Shown piece after piece: positions 52,911 through 62,212 of a DNA stretch of 64,000 nucleotides (its first letter is position 1; every line of letters starts with the position of its first letter). The notes under the pieces were generated by a model. It was not told the origin of the DNA, did no database searches, and saw nothing but the letters and a program-made list of their open reading frames with translations. This DNA comes from Nonomuraea harbinensis (GTDB lineage Bacteria; Actinomycetota; Actinomycetes; Streptosporangiales; Streptosporangiaceae): the NCBI RefSeq assembly GCF_019396385.1, contig NZ_JAHKRN010000024.1, positions 62,001-126,000 of the forward strand, in the 5' to 3' direction. Position numbers and translations under genes: made by a program.

Positions 52911-55811
52911 ATGGCGCGGGGTTATCGATACAGCGATGCGGTGCGGCTGCTTGGTGGGCAAGATCCGACCCTTAAAGTTCTGGAGACGGTGCTCGGAGCC
53001 GGGACACTGGGGATGTGGGACCTGATCGATGCTAAGGGCGAGCTGATCAAGGTCGGGAACGACCTGCTCGGGCGGTGGCGGGAGTGGCGTGTCGGGCAGA
53101 AGTGGTCCAGCCGCACTGAGCGGCTGGAGGCCGCTCACACCATTCTGGTGGTCACTGCCTTCCTAGAAGCCCTGCACCAGCGGCTTCCTCTGTCCGACCT
53201 CAAGCGCCTCGGGCTCAGTAAGACGGAGCAGGAGCAGGTACTGGACGCGGAGGATGTGCCGTGTCCGGCCCCGCAATGGCCGTTTGAGCGGAATCTCTAT
53301 CGCATCCAGGAGATATATCACGCCTACAGCAAGAGAATGCTGGACTTCCTCAGCGGGCTCCGGCTGTACGACCATCTCTCTACGTATGAGTGGGAACGAG
53401 TTCACGCCACGTGCCAACAGTCGCTCCACATGACGGCTATGAAGCTGTATGAGGATCGGTTTCGGCAGCTCGCGGTGGAGGTTCCCGAGTTCGCCCTTTG
53501 GGCCAGGATGACTGACCATCAGGCCACTCGGCGACAGCTGACGAATTTACGGCGGCTCCTGACGCCGGGACTGACGGGACAGGCGTTACCCGTTCAGCTG
53601 GAGACCATCTCGCGGCTTCATCGCGCCGCCCTTGACCGGCCGATCGCTGAAACGGGGGATGCGCCAGAGGGGATGCGGCTGCCCACGCTCCAAGAGGCCT
53701 ACATCACGCCGTCTTTCCGTGTGGCCGAGATGCCGGCCATCGGTGATCCGAATTCAGAATCGGCATTCGAGAGCTGCGAGGTACGGCGGGATCTGCCGGA
53801 CTTTCTGGCCGGTCACCTGACCAAGGGAATGGCCATGAGGCTCCCGCTCGTCGTGCTCGGCCAGCCTGGGGCGGGGAAATCCGTACTCACCAAGGTGCTT
53901 TCTGCCTTGCTCCCGGAGGAGTCGTTCCTTCCTATCAGAGTGCCGCTACGCGAAGTTGCGGCTGAGAAAGACCTTCAACAGCAGATCGAACAGGCCGTCT
54001 ACCATCTAAGCGGGGAGCGACTGGAATGGCCGGCGCTGGCCCGGGGGGCGGAAGGCGTCCTGCGGATCGTGCTGCTCGATGGGTTTGACGAGCTTTTGCA
54101 GGCTACGGGAGTGCACCAGAGCGACTATCTGGAGAAGGTGGCCCGCTTTCAGCAACGGGAGCTGGATGCCGGGCGTGCTGTCGCCTTTATCGTCACCTCG
54201 CGGACGGCGGTGGCGCATCGGGCGGCCTTCCCGGCCGGTACGGTGGTGGTCCGGCTGGAGCCGTTCGACGATGAGCAGATCGACGGCTGGCTGGATGTGT
54301 GGAACAGCAATAACGCCGCCTACTTCCGCGACCGTGGGTTGCAGCCGCTGGCTTCGGAGACCGCCAAGGCGCAGCGGCATCTTGCCGAGCAACCCCTGTT
54401 GTTGCTCATGCTGGCGCTCTTCGACGCCGATGGGAACGCGCTGCGGACGATTGCCCAGCTGAAGCAGGTAGATCTATATGAGCTGCTTATCCGCAAGTTC
54501 ATAGAGCGGGAGCTAAAAAAGTCTTACCCTGAAGACCGGGTGCTTGTGCACGTCGAGCAGGAGATGCAGCAATTATCCTGTGTGGCGTTCTCCATGTTCA
54601 ACCGGGGTCGGCAGTGGACCACCGCGGAGGAGTTCGACCAGGACCTCAAAGGGCTTGGGCTGGCAAGAAAGACAGAACAGGAAGCAGAATTTGCGGTACC
54701 GCTGACCGCAGGTGACCTGACACCAGGCAAATTTTTCTTTGTGCATGAGGCGCGGGCTACCGTTGATAAACAAAAACTACAGACGTTCGAGTTCCTGCAT
54801 GCCACGTTCGGAGAATTTCTCATCGCCAGATTACTGGCGTCTCTGCTTCACGAACTGCTGGCGCAGGAGAAGTCCCTGATCCTCAGAGATATCGATGACG
54901 GGCTGATGCGGGCACTACTGTCATGGGCGTTGCTTTCCACCCGCACTCCTGTTCTGTCGTTTCTGAAGGAGATGGCGGAAAGGGGCGATAAGGCTTGGTG
55001 GCAGGTGCTATCTGTGCGGCTGTTCCGCCGACTGGACATGCGGGAAGACAATTCCTATCTGGAATACCGGCCGGCAACCGCTGGCCCGCAGCGGAGATAT
55101 GCATACTACTCGGCCAACTTGGCGCTGATCGCACTTATCTGCGCGGGAGAAACCCGTCTGAGCGCCGTGATGCCGGGACGTGAGGACACGATCACGGAGT
55201 GGCAGCGTTACGCGCTCCTGTGGCGCTCACAGTGCACCGCGGAAGCCTGGAGAAGCCTCGTCGACACGATTCTCGTCGATTCTGAGTCAATGAGCATTGA
55301 CCTGAAGATCGCGTCGATGAGTGAGAGATCCAATGCCCCAGTCAGGTTCGGTCCTCCCCGCAAGATTCTTTGGGAGGGCGACGTGTTGTGGATGCGAGAT
55401 GAGGCAGTTTTCTCTTTCCATGCCGATGTGAACACGCTGGTTCAAGCCGTGGGACCTATGCTGTCGCCGGAAGGAGCACGAGCCGAGGCCTTCGGTGACG
55501 CGTTGCATAGTCTCATGGACGTGTTGATGCTGCCGAAAACAGCCACTCTTGCGCAGATGGTCGTCACCTACACAGCCGCGATCAAAGAGTGTGGCGTGTA
55601 TTCGGATCCGCTGGTGAAAGTCATGGTGGGCCACCTTTCAGGGCTTTCTCGCGAGATTTCCAGGGAGTTGGTGCACCGGGTGAAGACTATGTCAGGATCG
55701 GCATCTACTATCATGGGCACTGTTGAGACGATCATGGACGAGGTTCGCGCGACAACCCCCAGCGGGCAGGCGGCGCTCAGACCTTCGGGGGGTGATCGCC
55801 AGATACCCTGA
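52911..55811 (+). CDS. NACHT NTPase with NNH7-like N-terminal domain, candidate defence protein
   Basis: A 966-aa protein. The N-terminus (YSDAVRLLGGQDPTLKVLE, LIDAKGELIKVGNDLLGRW, ERLEAAHTILVVTAFLEAL) resembles the NNH7 helical domain of bacterial NACHT proteins. The NACHT core has Walker A GQPGAGKS at 317-324 and Walker B LLDGFDE at 388-394, with IVTSRTAVAH as sensor. The rest is a helical sensor-like domain without recognised repeats. Bacterial NACHT proteins include anti-phage NLR-like systems. GC is slightly lower than neighbours. It sits directly downstream of the reduced CRISPR locus. Confidence 0.85.
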   Translation: MARGYRYSDAVRLLGGQDPTLKVLETVLGAGTLGMWDLIDAKGELIKVGNDLLGRWREWRVGQKWSSRTERLEAAHTILVVTAFLEALHQRLPLSDLKRLGLSKTEQEQVLDAEDVPCPAPQWPFERNLYRIQEIYHAYSKRMLDFLSGLRLYDHLSTYEWERVHATCQQSLHMTAMKLYEDRFRQLAVEVPEFALWARMTDHQATRRQLTNLRRLLTPGLTGQALPVQLETISRLHRAALDRPIAETGDAPEGMRLPTLQEAYITPSFRVAEMPAIGDPNSESAFESCEVRRDLPDFLAGHLTKGMAMRLPLVVLGQPGAGKSVLTKVLSALLPEESFLPIRVPLREVAAEKDLQQQIEQAVYHLSGERLEWPALARGAEGVLRIVLLDGFDELLQATGVHQSDYLEKVARFQQRELDAGRAVAFIVTSRTAVAHRAAFPAGTVVVRLEPFDDEQIDGWLDVWNSNNAAYFRDRGLQPLASETAKAQRHLAEQPLLLLMLALFDADGNALRTIAQLKQVDLYELLIRKFIERELKKSYPEDRVLVHVEQEMQQLSCVAFSMFNRGRQWTTAEEFDQDLKGLGLARKTEQEAEFAVPLTAGDLTPGKFFFVHEARATVDKQKLQTFEFLHATFGEFLIARLLASLLHELLAQEKSLILRDIDDGLMRALLSWALLSTRTPVLSFLKEMAERGDKAWWQVLSVRLFRRLDMREDNSYLEYRPATAGPQRRYAYYSANLALIALICAGETRLSAVMPGREDTITEWQRYALLWRSQCTAEAWRSLVDTILVDSESMSIDLKIASMSERSNAPVRFGPPRKILWEGDVLWMRDEAVFSFHADVNTLVQAVGPMLSPEGARAEAFGDALHSLMDVLMLPKTATLAQMVVTYTAAIKECGVYSDPLVKVMVGHLSGLSREISRELVHRVKTMSGSASTIMGTVETIMDEVRATTPSGQAALRPSGGDRQIP

Positions 55812-55955
55812 CGGTCTGACAAGCCGTGTACGACCCATCGGGCTCTGACCGCAGCTCGACTGACCGCCTTCAGGGTGTCGGCTGTCGACGACGCGTGAAT
55901 ACTGACCCCCAGGCGACGGCCGAAATCTGACCCCCCTTGCAGTTCACTCTGGAGG

Positions 55956-57179
55956 GTGATCAAGGTGGAGGACTGGGCAGAGATCCGCCGGTTGCACCGG
56001 GCCGAGGGCATGCCGATCAAAGCGATCGCGCGGCATCTGGGCATCGCCAGGAACACGGTGCGGCGGGCGTTGGCGGCCGAGGAGCCGCCGAAATATCAAC
56101 GGCCGGGTAAGAAGTCGATCGTGGACGCGGTGGAACCGCAGATCCGCCAACTGCTGCAGCAGTGGCCGGACATGCCCGCGACCGTGATCGCCGAACGGAT
56201 CGGCTGGCAGCGATCGATGACCGTGCTCAAGGACCGCATCCGGCAGATCCGGCCCGAATACCGGCCGCTCGATCCGGCTTCGCGGACCAGCTACCAGCCG
56301 GGCGAACTCGCGCAGTGCGATCTGTGGTTCCCGCCGGCGCGTATCCCGGTCGGCCCGGACCGGGGGATGAGCCTGCCGGTGCTGGTCCTGGTCTGCGGCT
56401 ACTCACGCTGGCTGCTGGCCCGGATGCTGCCCTCGCGCGCGGCCGGGGATCTGTTCGCCGGGATATGGGCACTGCTGTCCCTGCTCGGCGCCACCCCCAA
56501 GACGCTGGTGTGGGACAACGAGGGCGCCATCGGCGGGTGGAAGGGCGGCCGGGCGCAGCTCACTCAGGACGCCGAGGCCTTCCGCGGCACCCTCGGCGCC
56601 CGCATCCTGCAGTGCCGCCCGGCCGATCCAGAAGCCAAAGGCCTGGTGGAGCGGGCCAACGGCTATCTGGAGACTTCCTTCCTGCCGGGCCGCGCCTTCA
56701 CCGGCCCCCACGACTTCAACACCCAGCTGGAGGGGTGGCTGCAGCGCGCCAACCACCGCCATCACCGGCGCCTGGACTGCCGCCCGGCTGATCGGATCGG
56801 CGCGGACCGGGCGGCGATGGTCGCGTTGCCGCCGGTGCCGCCGATCGTGGGCTGGCGCAGCGCGACCCGGCTGACGCGTGATCACTACGTGCGCATCGCC
56901 TCCAACGACTACTCCGTCCACCCGTCCGCGATCGGCCGCCTGGTCGAGGTCGTCGCCGACCTGGAACACGTCACAGTGACCTGCGCGGGGCAGGTGGTGG
57001 CCCGGCACGAGCGCTGCTGGGACGTCCACCAGACGCTCACCGACCCTGCTCACGCCCAGGCTGCGGCGGCGCTGCGCTCAGCCCGGCTGCAGGCCGTGGC
57101 CCCGCCGGTGGACACCGAGGTGGAACAACGCCGGCTCAGCGACTACGACTCCCTGCTCGGCATCGAGACGGTGGCGTGA
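55956..57179 (+). CDS. istA: IstA transposase (IS21 family)
   Basis: A 407-aa DDE transposase. The N-terminal HTH domain (IRRLHRAEGMPIKAIARHLG then IARNTVRRAL) binds the terminal repeats. The rve catalytic core contains AQCDLWFPPARIP (first Asp), KTLVWDNEGAIGGW (second Asp) and ADPEAKGLVERANGYLE (Glu). The start at GTG 55956 follows TGGAGGGTGATC; istB overlaps by 4 nt. Confidence 0.93.
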   Translation: MIKVEDWAEIRRLHRAEGMPIKAIARHLGIARNTVRRALAAEEPPKYQRPGKKSIVDAVEPQIRQLLQQWPDMPATVIAERIGWQRSMTVLKDRIRQIRPEYRPLDPASRTSYQPGELAQCDLWFPPARIPVGPDRGMSLPVLVLVCGYSRWLLARMLPSRAAGDLFAGIWALLSLLGATPKTLVWDNEGAIGGWKGGRAQLTQDAEAFRGTLGARILQCRPADPEAKGLVERANGYLETSFLPGRAFTGPHDFNTQLEGWLQRANHRHHRRLDCRPADRIGADRAAMVALPPVPPIVGWRSATRLTRDHYVRIASNDYSVHPSAIGRLVEVVADLEHVTVTCAGQVVARHERCWDVHQTLTDPAHAQAAAALRSARLQAVAPPVDTEVEQRRLSDYDSLLGIETVA

Positions 57180-58015
57180 TGGCCGCACGAGCCACCGGCA
57201 CCAGCGCCACCGCGACCGCGTCGACGGCAGTCGCGAGCGGCCGCAACGTCGCCGCCGAGCTGGCCTATCTGACCCGCGCGCTGAAGGCCCCGTCGCTGGC
57301 CGCCGCTGTCGAACGGCTCGCCGAACGGGCCCGCGCCGAGTCCTGGACGCATGAGGAGTTCTTGGCCGCCTGCCTGCAACGCGAGGTGGCCGCTCGCGAC
57401 TCCCACGGCGGCGAGGCCCGCATCCGCGCCGCGCGTTTCCCCGCCCGCAAGGCGCTGGAGGAGTTCGACTACGACCACCAGCGCTCGCTCAAACGCGAGG
57501 CCATCGCCCATCTGAGCACGCTGGACTTCGTCACCGCCCGGGAGAACGTGGTCTTCCTCGGCCCGCCCGGCACCGGCAAGACGCATCTGTCCATAGGGTT
57601 GGGCATCCGCGCCTGCCAGGCCGGCCATCGGGTCGCCTTCGCCACCGCGGCTGAGTGGGTGGCCCGCCTGGCCGACACGCACGCCGCCGGCAAACTCCAG
57701 GACGAGTTGGTCAAGCTGGTCCGCATCCCGGTCCTGATCGTGGACGAGGTGGGTTACATCCCGTTCGAGCCCGAGGCCGCCAACCTGTTCTTCCAGCTGG
57801 TCTCTAGTCGCTACGAGCGGGCCTCGCTGATCGTCACCAGCAACAAGCCCTTCGGCCGCTGGGGCGAGGTATTCGGCGACGATGTGGTCGCCGCTGCCAT
57901 GATCGACCGACTCGTCCATCACGCTGAGGTGATTTCGCTGAAGGGAGACAGCTACCGGCTGAAGAACCGGGATCTGGGCCGGGTCCCATCAGCCCGATCC
58001 GAGCACGAGCAGTAG
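57176..58015 (+). CDS. istB: IstB ATPase helper of IS21 transposition
   Basis: A 279-aa AAA+ protein; ATG 57176 overlaps istA as ATGA. Walker A GPPGTGKTHLSIGLG and Walker B LIVDEVGYIPFEP are present, then FFQLVSSRYERASLIVTSNKP with the sensor Asn typical of IstB. It assembles on DNA to select the target site for IstA. Intact. Confidence 0.93.
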   Translation: MMAARATGTSATATASTAVASGRNVAAELAYLTRALKAPSLAAAVERLAERARAESWTHEEFLAACLQREVAARDSHGGEARIRAARFPARKALEEFDYDHQRSLKREAIAHLSTLDFVTARENVVFLGPPGTGKTHLSIGLGIRACQAGHRVAFATAAEWVARLADTHAAGKLQDELVKLVRIPVLIVDEVGYIPFEPEAANLFFQLVSSRYERASLIVTSNKPFGRWGEVFGDDVVAAAMIDRLVHHAEVISLKGDSYRLKNRDLGRVPSARSEHEQ

Positions 58016-58083
58016 CCAACGACAACGTCAGGGGGTCAAGATTCAACCGTCGTCAGGGGGTCAGAATTCGGCCGTCGTTGACA

Positions 58084-58674
58084 TCGGCGCGGTCCTGCCA
58101 GACGGGGTGGTGCGCGGCCTGCGGGCAGCGGGCCGAATTACGCATCCCGGCCAGCGGGTTTCTGGCGTCCGGCGTACCCGCCAGACGCAGCCTGAACCGC
58201 TCCGGTTTCGTGGAGTCCCTGGTGTGTCCCGGCGCGCGCGCCCAACGCCATCTTCAACCGCGTCCGCGTGTCGAACACCTCGACACCATGCTGGGACAAG
58301 AACACCACCCAGGCCCGCAACACCTGTGCATAGACAGCCCACGAGTCCGGCGCGGGGCAGCCGTTGATCGGCAGTTCCCGCAGTCACCGGTTCAGCACGA
58401 TGGTCGGACGAGGTACCGCCGGGCCGTCCTCGAAGCGCAGGTCGGAGTCGATGAGGATCGGCATCCCCTCGGGCAGCGCCGGCTTGTGCTCGACGTCCCA
58501 GTTCTCCCAGCCGCGGCTGCTGTACAGCACCTGTTCCACGGGGTCGAGAGCGTACGGATATGACTCTGAGTAATGAACCAGTTCTGTTCTGTTGTCGCCA
58601 AAATGAGACGTACGACGGGACCTGCAGAAAACAGGAGAAGCGTCGGCGGCGCATGAGAGCGGCTCTCGCCTCAT
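58084..58674 (-). pseudogene. Broken site-specific integrase gene, split by IS21
   Basis: On the minus strand EGMPILIDSDLRFEDGPAVP then RPTIVLNR is followed by a TGA where related integrases have Trp, and then WLRELPINGCPAP-like sequence continues (YAQVLRAWVVFLSQHGVEVF). Further frameshifts follow. The last part, MRNSARCPQAAHHPVWQDRA, continues across the IS21 target site as DTLKAVSRAAVRARWVVHG (55812-55882). This resembles an actinobacterial tyrosine recombinase with N-terminal SAM-like domain. It was inactive independently of the IS21 insertion. Confidence 0.6.
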
Positions 58675-58717
58675 GGTCGGGGGTGCTCATGGTGATTCCT
58701 CTCGTGGCGGGTGGCTG

Positions 58718-59170
58718 TCATGGATGGAGGCCGAGCCAGAGGGCCAGCGCGGCCGAGGTCTCGTTCTCGTCGGGGCGGGGTTTGCCCGCCAGGTCAGCGA
58801 GCGTCCAGGCGACGCGGACGACCCGGTCGAGGCCGCGGGCGCTCAGGGAGCTGGAGTCGAGGCAGTTCGTCATGGGTTTCATGGCGGCGTCGGACGGCCG
58901 GAACCGGGAGTGCAGGGCCGCGGAGGGGATCTCGGCGATGGTCCGCCACGGGGTTCCGACGAGGCGTTCGGCGGCGCGCGAACGGGTCGCGAGAACGCGC
59001 CCGGCCACGGTCTCGCTGGTCTCGACGAACTGCCGGTTGGCCATGAGCTCGCGCCGGGAAGACCGGGCAACCGTGACCTTCATGTCGATGCGGTCGAGCA
59101 GGGGGACCGGAGAGCCTGCCCAGGTAGCGGCGCCGGGTGGTGGGCGAGCACGCGCAGTCGCCGCCCTTGT
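58718..59170 (-). pseudogene. C-terminal fragment of a ComM/YifB-like Mg-chelatase ATPase
   Basis: The minus strand reads DCACSPTTRRRYLGRLSGP, a frame change, then LLDRIDMKVTV, SSRRELMANRQFVETSETV, WRTIAEIPSAALHSRF and SARGLDRVVRVAWTLADLAG, the conserved C-terminal part of ComM/YifB proteins. The ATPase core with Walker motifs is missing. It is a stranded remnant, a sign of past recombination here. Confidence 0.7.
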
Positions 59171-59295
59171 CTTGAGGTCGGGCGCAGGGACACGGGTTAG
59201 CCGCCAGGTTATGGACGAGCTTTCAGAGTGTTCATTGACTGAGTAGAGAGCCCGGTGAGGGGCTATGTTTGCGGTCATAGGCGGCATGCACTCAC

Positions 59296-60507
59296 TTGAG
59301 CGAGGACCTCGTGGATCGTAAGAACTCGCACTGCGACGACTCGGCTGACGTTCTCGTCATGGTTGAGGACGCCACCGAAGACCTGTCGCAGGACCTACTC
59401 CACTGGCTCCAGGACACCCGCTGGAAGGCGCATCTCTTCATCGCCGGCATGACAGCGGCTCAGACAGTGCTTAGGGACATGTCGCAGGTAGCCGACGTAG
59501 TCGTCGACCGCGAGAAGCTAGGGCTTTTCAGCTCCGAACTGACGGCATGGCTTCGGCGGCGGAATGCCACCGTGACATTTCCGGCAGATGCAGACGTGGA
59601 TATCGTCCCCATAGTGTCGTCTAGCGAACACCTACTCGCCATCGCTGAGAGGGTTGAGGAGCTTCTGCGCTCTTCGAGCTTCGGGGACGTTGTTGACCGT
59701 ACTGCTTTTCGCTTCAGCATCGTGCACGTCAAATCCTCGATAGCTGCATCGAGAGTTGAACTCGACTCCTGCTCACGGTGGCCGGTCACTTTGAAGATCG
59801 TCCACGCCGCCGAAAGCCTTGATCTTGACAAGACGCCAGAAATCATCACGAGTCACGAGACCATACAGCTGGTGCTTCGCAACGCCATCCGTACTCAGGC
59901 GGACGCCCTGCGCTCCGCAAACAGCGACAAGCCAGAGAGCCAGGTCGCGGCCATTTATCTAAGTAACACCGAGGCCGCTCCTGCCGTGCAGAAGGCGCTG
60001 GTCGAGCTGACCGAGGCCTTCGGCTGGACCCTGACCCCTGATTCCGTCCCGCTGCGCGGGTCATTCTTTCGCCGGTTCAGGATGGCTGCTATCAACCTGT
60101 TCACGTCGGCACCAGCCAAGGAGATAGCTGAAGAGATCCGGCGTGGGGTCGAACTGGCCACTATTCATAGCCAGCAGGCCGACAACGACAGCAAGCAGGC
60201 CGAGGCGGTTGCCAACCTGCTCCAGGCGCTTGAAGGAACCGAGCAGGGAGTCTTGCTGGTCGGTTCTGTCTTGATCCTTAAAGACGGCGGGAAAGTGTCC
60301 GTGCGGACGCTGACTCAGCGCCAGCTTGCGTTTTTGGAACGTCACCAGGTCAGCGTGACCGATCCCTCAGCTGTTCTTGTTGCCCTGGACGAGTGCGCGC
60401 GTTCCCTCTCGGAAGAAGCCGTCATTCCAGCAGCAGGGAGCTATTACGGAGTGACCGTAGTGGTACCACCTGCCGAGCTGACCGACGGGGATCCCCCTGC
60501 CGCATAG
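59296..60507 (+). CDS. Unknown 403-aa protein in the defence-gene interval
   Basis: A long intact frame, less GC-rich than its neighbours; the start is TTG 59296 or a later ATG. The first half has alternating strands and helices (DVLVMVEDATEDLSQDLLHW, KAHLFIAGMTAAQTVLRDM). The second half contains AAIYLSNTEAAPAVQKALVE and a helical EIAEEIRRGVELATIHSQQA segment. No membrane span, Cys cluster or P-loop. Not recognised; effector or sensor in a defence context is possible. Confidence 0.6.
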   Translation: MSEDLVDRKNSHCDDSADVLVMVEDATEDLSQDLLHWLQDTRWKAHLFIAGMTAAQTVLRDMSQVADVVVDREKLGLFSSELTAWLRRRNATVTFPADADVDIVPIVSSSEHLLAIAERVEELLRSSSFGDVVDRTAFRFSIVHVKSSIAASRVELDSCSRWPVTLKIVHAAESLDLDKTPEIITSHETIQLVLRNAIRTQADALRSANSDKPESQVAAIYLSNTEAAPAVQKALVELTEAFGWTLTPDSVPLRGSFFRRFRMAAINLFTSAPAKEIAEEIRRGVELATIHSQQADNDSKQAEAVANLLQALEGTEQGVLLVGSVLILKDGGKVSVRTLTQRQLAFLERHQVSVTDPSAVLVALDECARSLSEEAVIPAAGSYYGVTVVVPPAELTDGDPPAA

Positions 60508-60619
60508 GAGACAGCTACGAGGGTCCTGCACGGGGGCCCTTCTGCATCTCAAAGGTGCTGCAGCGGAACCACTGTTCCTCTAGCTGACGCCTGTTCGCGC
60601 AGGCTTCGTGACAGGCTGG

Positions 60620-60730
60620 ATGAGCGGGTCGGAAGAGCCTGTATCGGTGCGGCTGGTTCACGGGCCGGGCGGGCAGGGCAAGACGCGGCCGGCCGCCGAG
60701 CCGTCCTGGCGGCCGCGGGCGGCGCAGTAA
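60620..60730 (+). pseudogene. P-loop fragment of an NTPase (plus-strand piece)
   Basis: ATG 60620 starts 36 codons including SVRLVHGPGGQGKTRPAAE, a Walker A typical of actinobacterial NB-ARC/TPR-type NTPases, then stops at TAA 60728-60730. Everything downstream of the P-loop is missing. The N-terminal part of a similar protein lies on the opposite strand at 60870-61182. Confidence 0.55.
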
Positions 60731-60869
60731 ATGTTAACCCTGGCCACCGTCGTGGCCCGCAAGCACGCCGGCCGCGCTATGACCAGCGGCGCCACCAACA
60801 CCTGGCTGAACAAGCTGCGCCCAGCTTGCTCGTGATCTCGAACTTGCGAAGGCTGTTTTCCAGCGCCTG

Positions 60870-61182
60870 GCGCTGGAAAACCAACTCCTACAGCAAAACC
60901 TCACGACCGATGAACGGCACCACCTCATATCTCGGGGCCAGCAACAGCTGGGAGGGCTGCGCGCGCCTGCTCCACTCTCGGCCTGTCCCGCGGCGGCGGG
61001 AACGCCTCCACGCGGTACACCGGCCCCCTGAACGTGATCGCCAAGGTCCCGCCCACGCCCTGGATCTGGATCACATCGCCTACCACCACGCTGCCGGTCA
61101 GCGAGCTGCCGGTCACTAGCGGGCCTGTGCCGAGTTCGTCGCCGGGCTGGCCCTCGCCATCCAGGCGGCCGAAGCCGGTCAT
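60870..61182 (-). pseudogene. N-terminal fragment of a similar NTPase (minus-strand piece)
   Basis: The frame from ATG 61182 reads GSVVVGDVIQIQGVGGTLAI then TFRGPVYRVEAFPPP, a common start of actinobacterial signalling NTPases, and after a frame change SQLLLAPRYEVVPFIGREVL. It then breaks off. With the plus-strand P-loop piece, this suggests an inversion or two separate relics. Confidence 0.5.
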
Positions 61183-61237
61183 CGGTCGATCTCGGCGTCA
61201 CCACCGACCCATCGACCTGCCGCACCTCGCCACCCGG

Positions 61238-61385
61238 GTGCTCCCCGCGCACGCGGGGATGGTCCCACGAACTCGACCTATAGATTGAGTGGGAGCTTGT
61301 GCTCCCCGCGCACGCGCGGATGGTCGGGTTAGGCATTGAGGAACTCGGTGGGTGCCGGCTTGCTCCCACACAAGCGGGAACTCCC
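61238..61385 (+). CRISPR. Distant repeat cluster of the second system, decaying
   Basis: A consensus repeat lies at 61238-61266 (starts GTGCTCCCCGCGCACG, ends GGATGGTCCC), a second with a changed end (GGATGGTCGG) at 61299-61327, and a strongly degenerate third at about 61360-61385 (TTGCTCCCACACAAGCGGGAA, CTCCC). Both spacers are 32 nt. The repeat class matches array 3 at 52262, 8.8 kb away. Confidence 0.85.
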
Positions 61386-61394
61386 GCGCTTGAG

Positions 61395-62183
61395 CTAAGA
61401 ACGCAATGTGCTCTGGTCAGCCGAGAGACTCTTGCGGGTCCGGGATGTCGGGCGCTTGGTGTAGGGCTGCAGGTGCGTGGTGGCCGTGGTGGTCAGCGTG
61501 GACACCTCGGCCGTGTCGTAGCGATGAGGGTGGCGGGTGATCCAGCCGACGAGGCGGGCCGCTCGCAGCAGGGTCGCTCCACGAGCCATGATGACCCGGA
61601 AACGAGGCAAACGGGAGCCGTGTACGGCGATGACGGCCGTGACCTCGATGCGTCGTCCTGTCGCCTGGCTGAGGACCTCGCCAGTTCGGCGGGCTTCGAA
61701 GAGGACCGGCCGGACGATCTTGTCGATCGGTGTGCGGCCGATCCAGAGTGTGCCGGTGGCTGCTCGGACAGTAGTGCGGCGGTGCCACTTCTTGGAGTCG
61801 ATGACGAACACGCCGGTCGGGCCGATGACCAGGTGGTCGATGTTGGCGTTGCTGTGCGGCATCGCCAGGTCGTGCAGCACGGTGTAGCCGGCCAGCTCCA
61901 GGGTGCGCAAGCGGCGGGCGGTGGCGCGCTCTCCTGCCGCGCCCTTGCGCCAGGCCGCCGCCGGCGTGTGCGTACGTCTCTGCCGGACCAGGATGATCAG
62001 GCAGGAGAGAACGGTGGCGATCAGCCCTAGCCAGACGGTGCTCAGCCACGCCACTAGCCCCCCGACGATGATCGCGACGGTCAGGAGGACCAGCAGACGG
62101 CGGGTACGGTCGGCCGTCTGGAGGGTGCGGTAGCGGGCGCGGGCGGACGCGCCGGCGGATCTGTACGAGCCCGGCATCGTCAT
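61395..62183 (-). CDS. NERD-domain membrane protein
   Basis: About 262 aa; GAGGAGG precedes two possible ATGs (62183, 62177). Two hydrophobic helices (LLVLLTVAIIVGGLVAWL and VWLGLIATVLSCLIILV) form a hairpin anchor. The NERD nuclease-related domain follows: GAAGERATARRLRTLELAGY, VLHDLAMPHSNANIDHLVIG, GVFVIDSKKWHRRTTV (Asp and D-x-K catalytic residues). NERD proteins are presumed DNA-processing or signalling; some occur in defence islands. The tail is basic. Confidence 0.82.
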   Translation of the reverse strand: MTMPGSYRSAGASARARYRTLQTADRTRRLLVLLTVAIIVGGLVAWLSTVWLGLIATVLSCLIILVRQRRTHTPAAAWRKGAAGERATARRLRTLELAGYTVLHDLAMPHSNANIDHLVIGPTGVFVIDSKKWHRRTTVRAATGTLWIGRTPIDKIVRPVLFEARRTGEVLSQATGRRIEVTAVIAVHGSRLPRFRVIMARGATLLRAARLVGWITRHPHRYDTAEVSTLTTTATTHLQPYTKRPTSRTRKSLSADQSTLRS

Positions 62184-62212
62184 GTCCTCCTCGGCGTTGC
62201 CGGCAGGGGCCT

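Larger units (their letters stand above)
55883..58083 (+). mobile_element. IS21-family insertion sequence, 2.2 kb, complete
   Basis: It carries istA and istB. The ends TGTCGACGACGCG and, inverted, TGTCAACGACGGCC are related, each followed by internal copies of a CTGACCCCC motif (two at each end), the multiple terminal repeats usual in IS21 elements. TCGGC flanks both sides (55878-55882 and 58084-58088) as a 5-bp target duplication. It inserted in an already decaying integrase gene. Both genes are intact, so it may be active. Confidence 0.88.
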
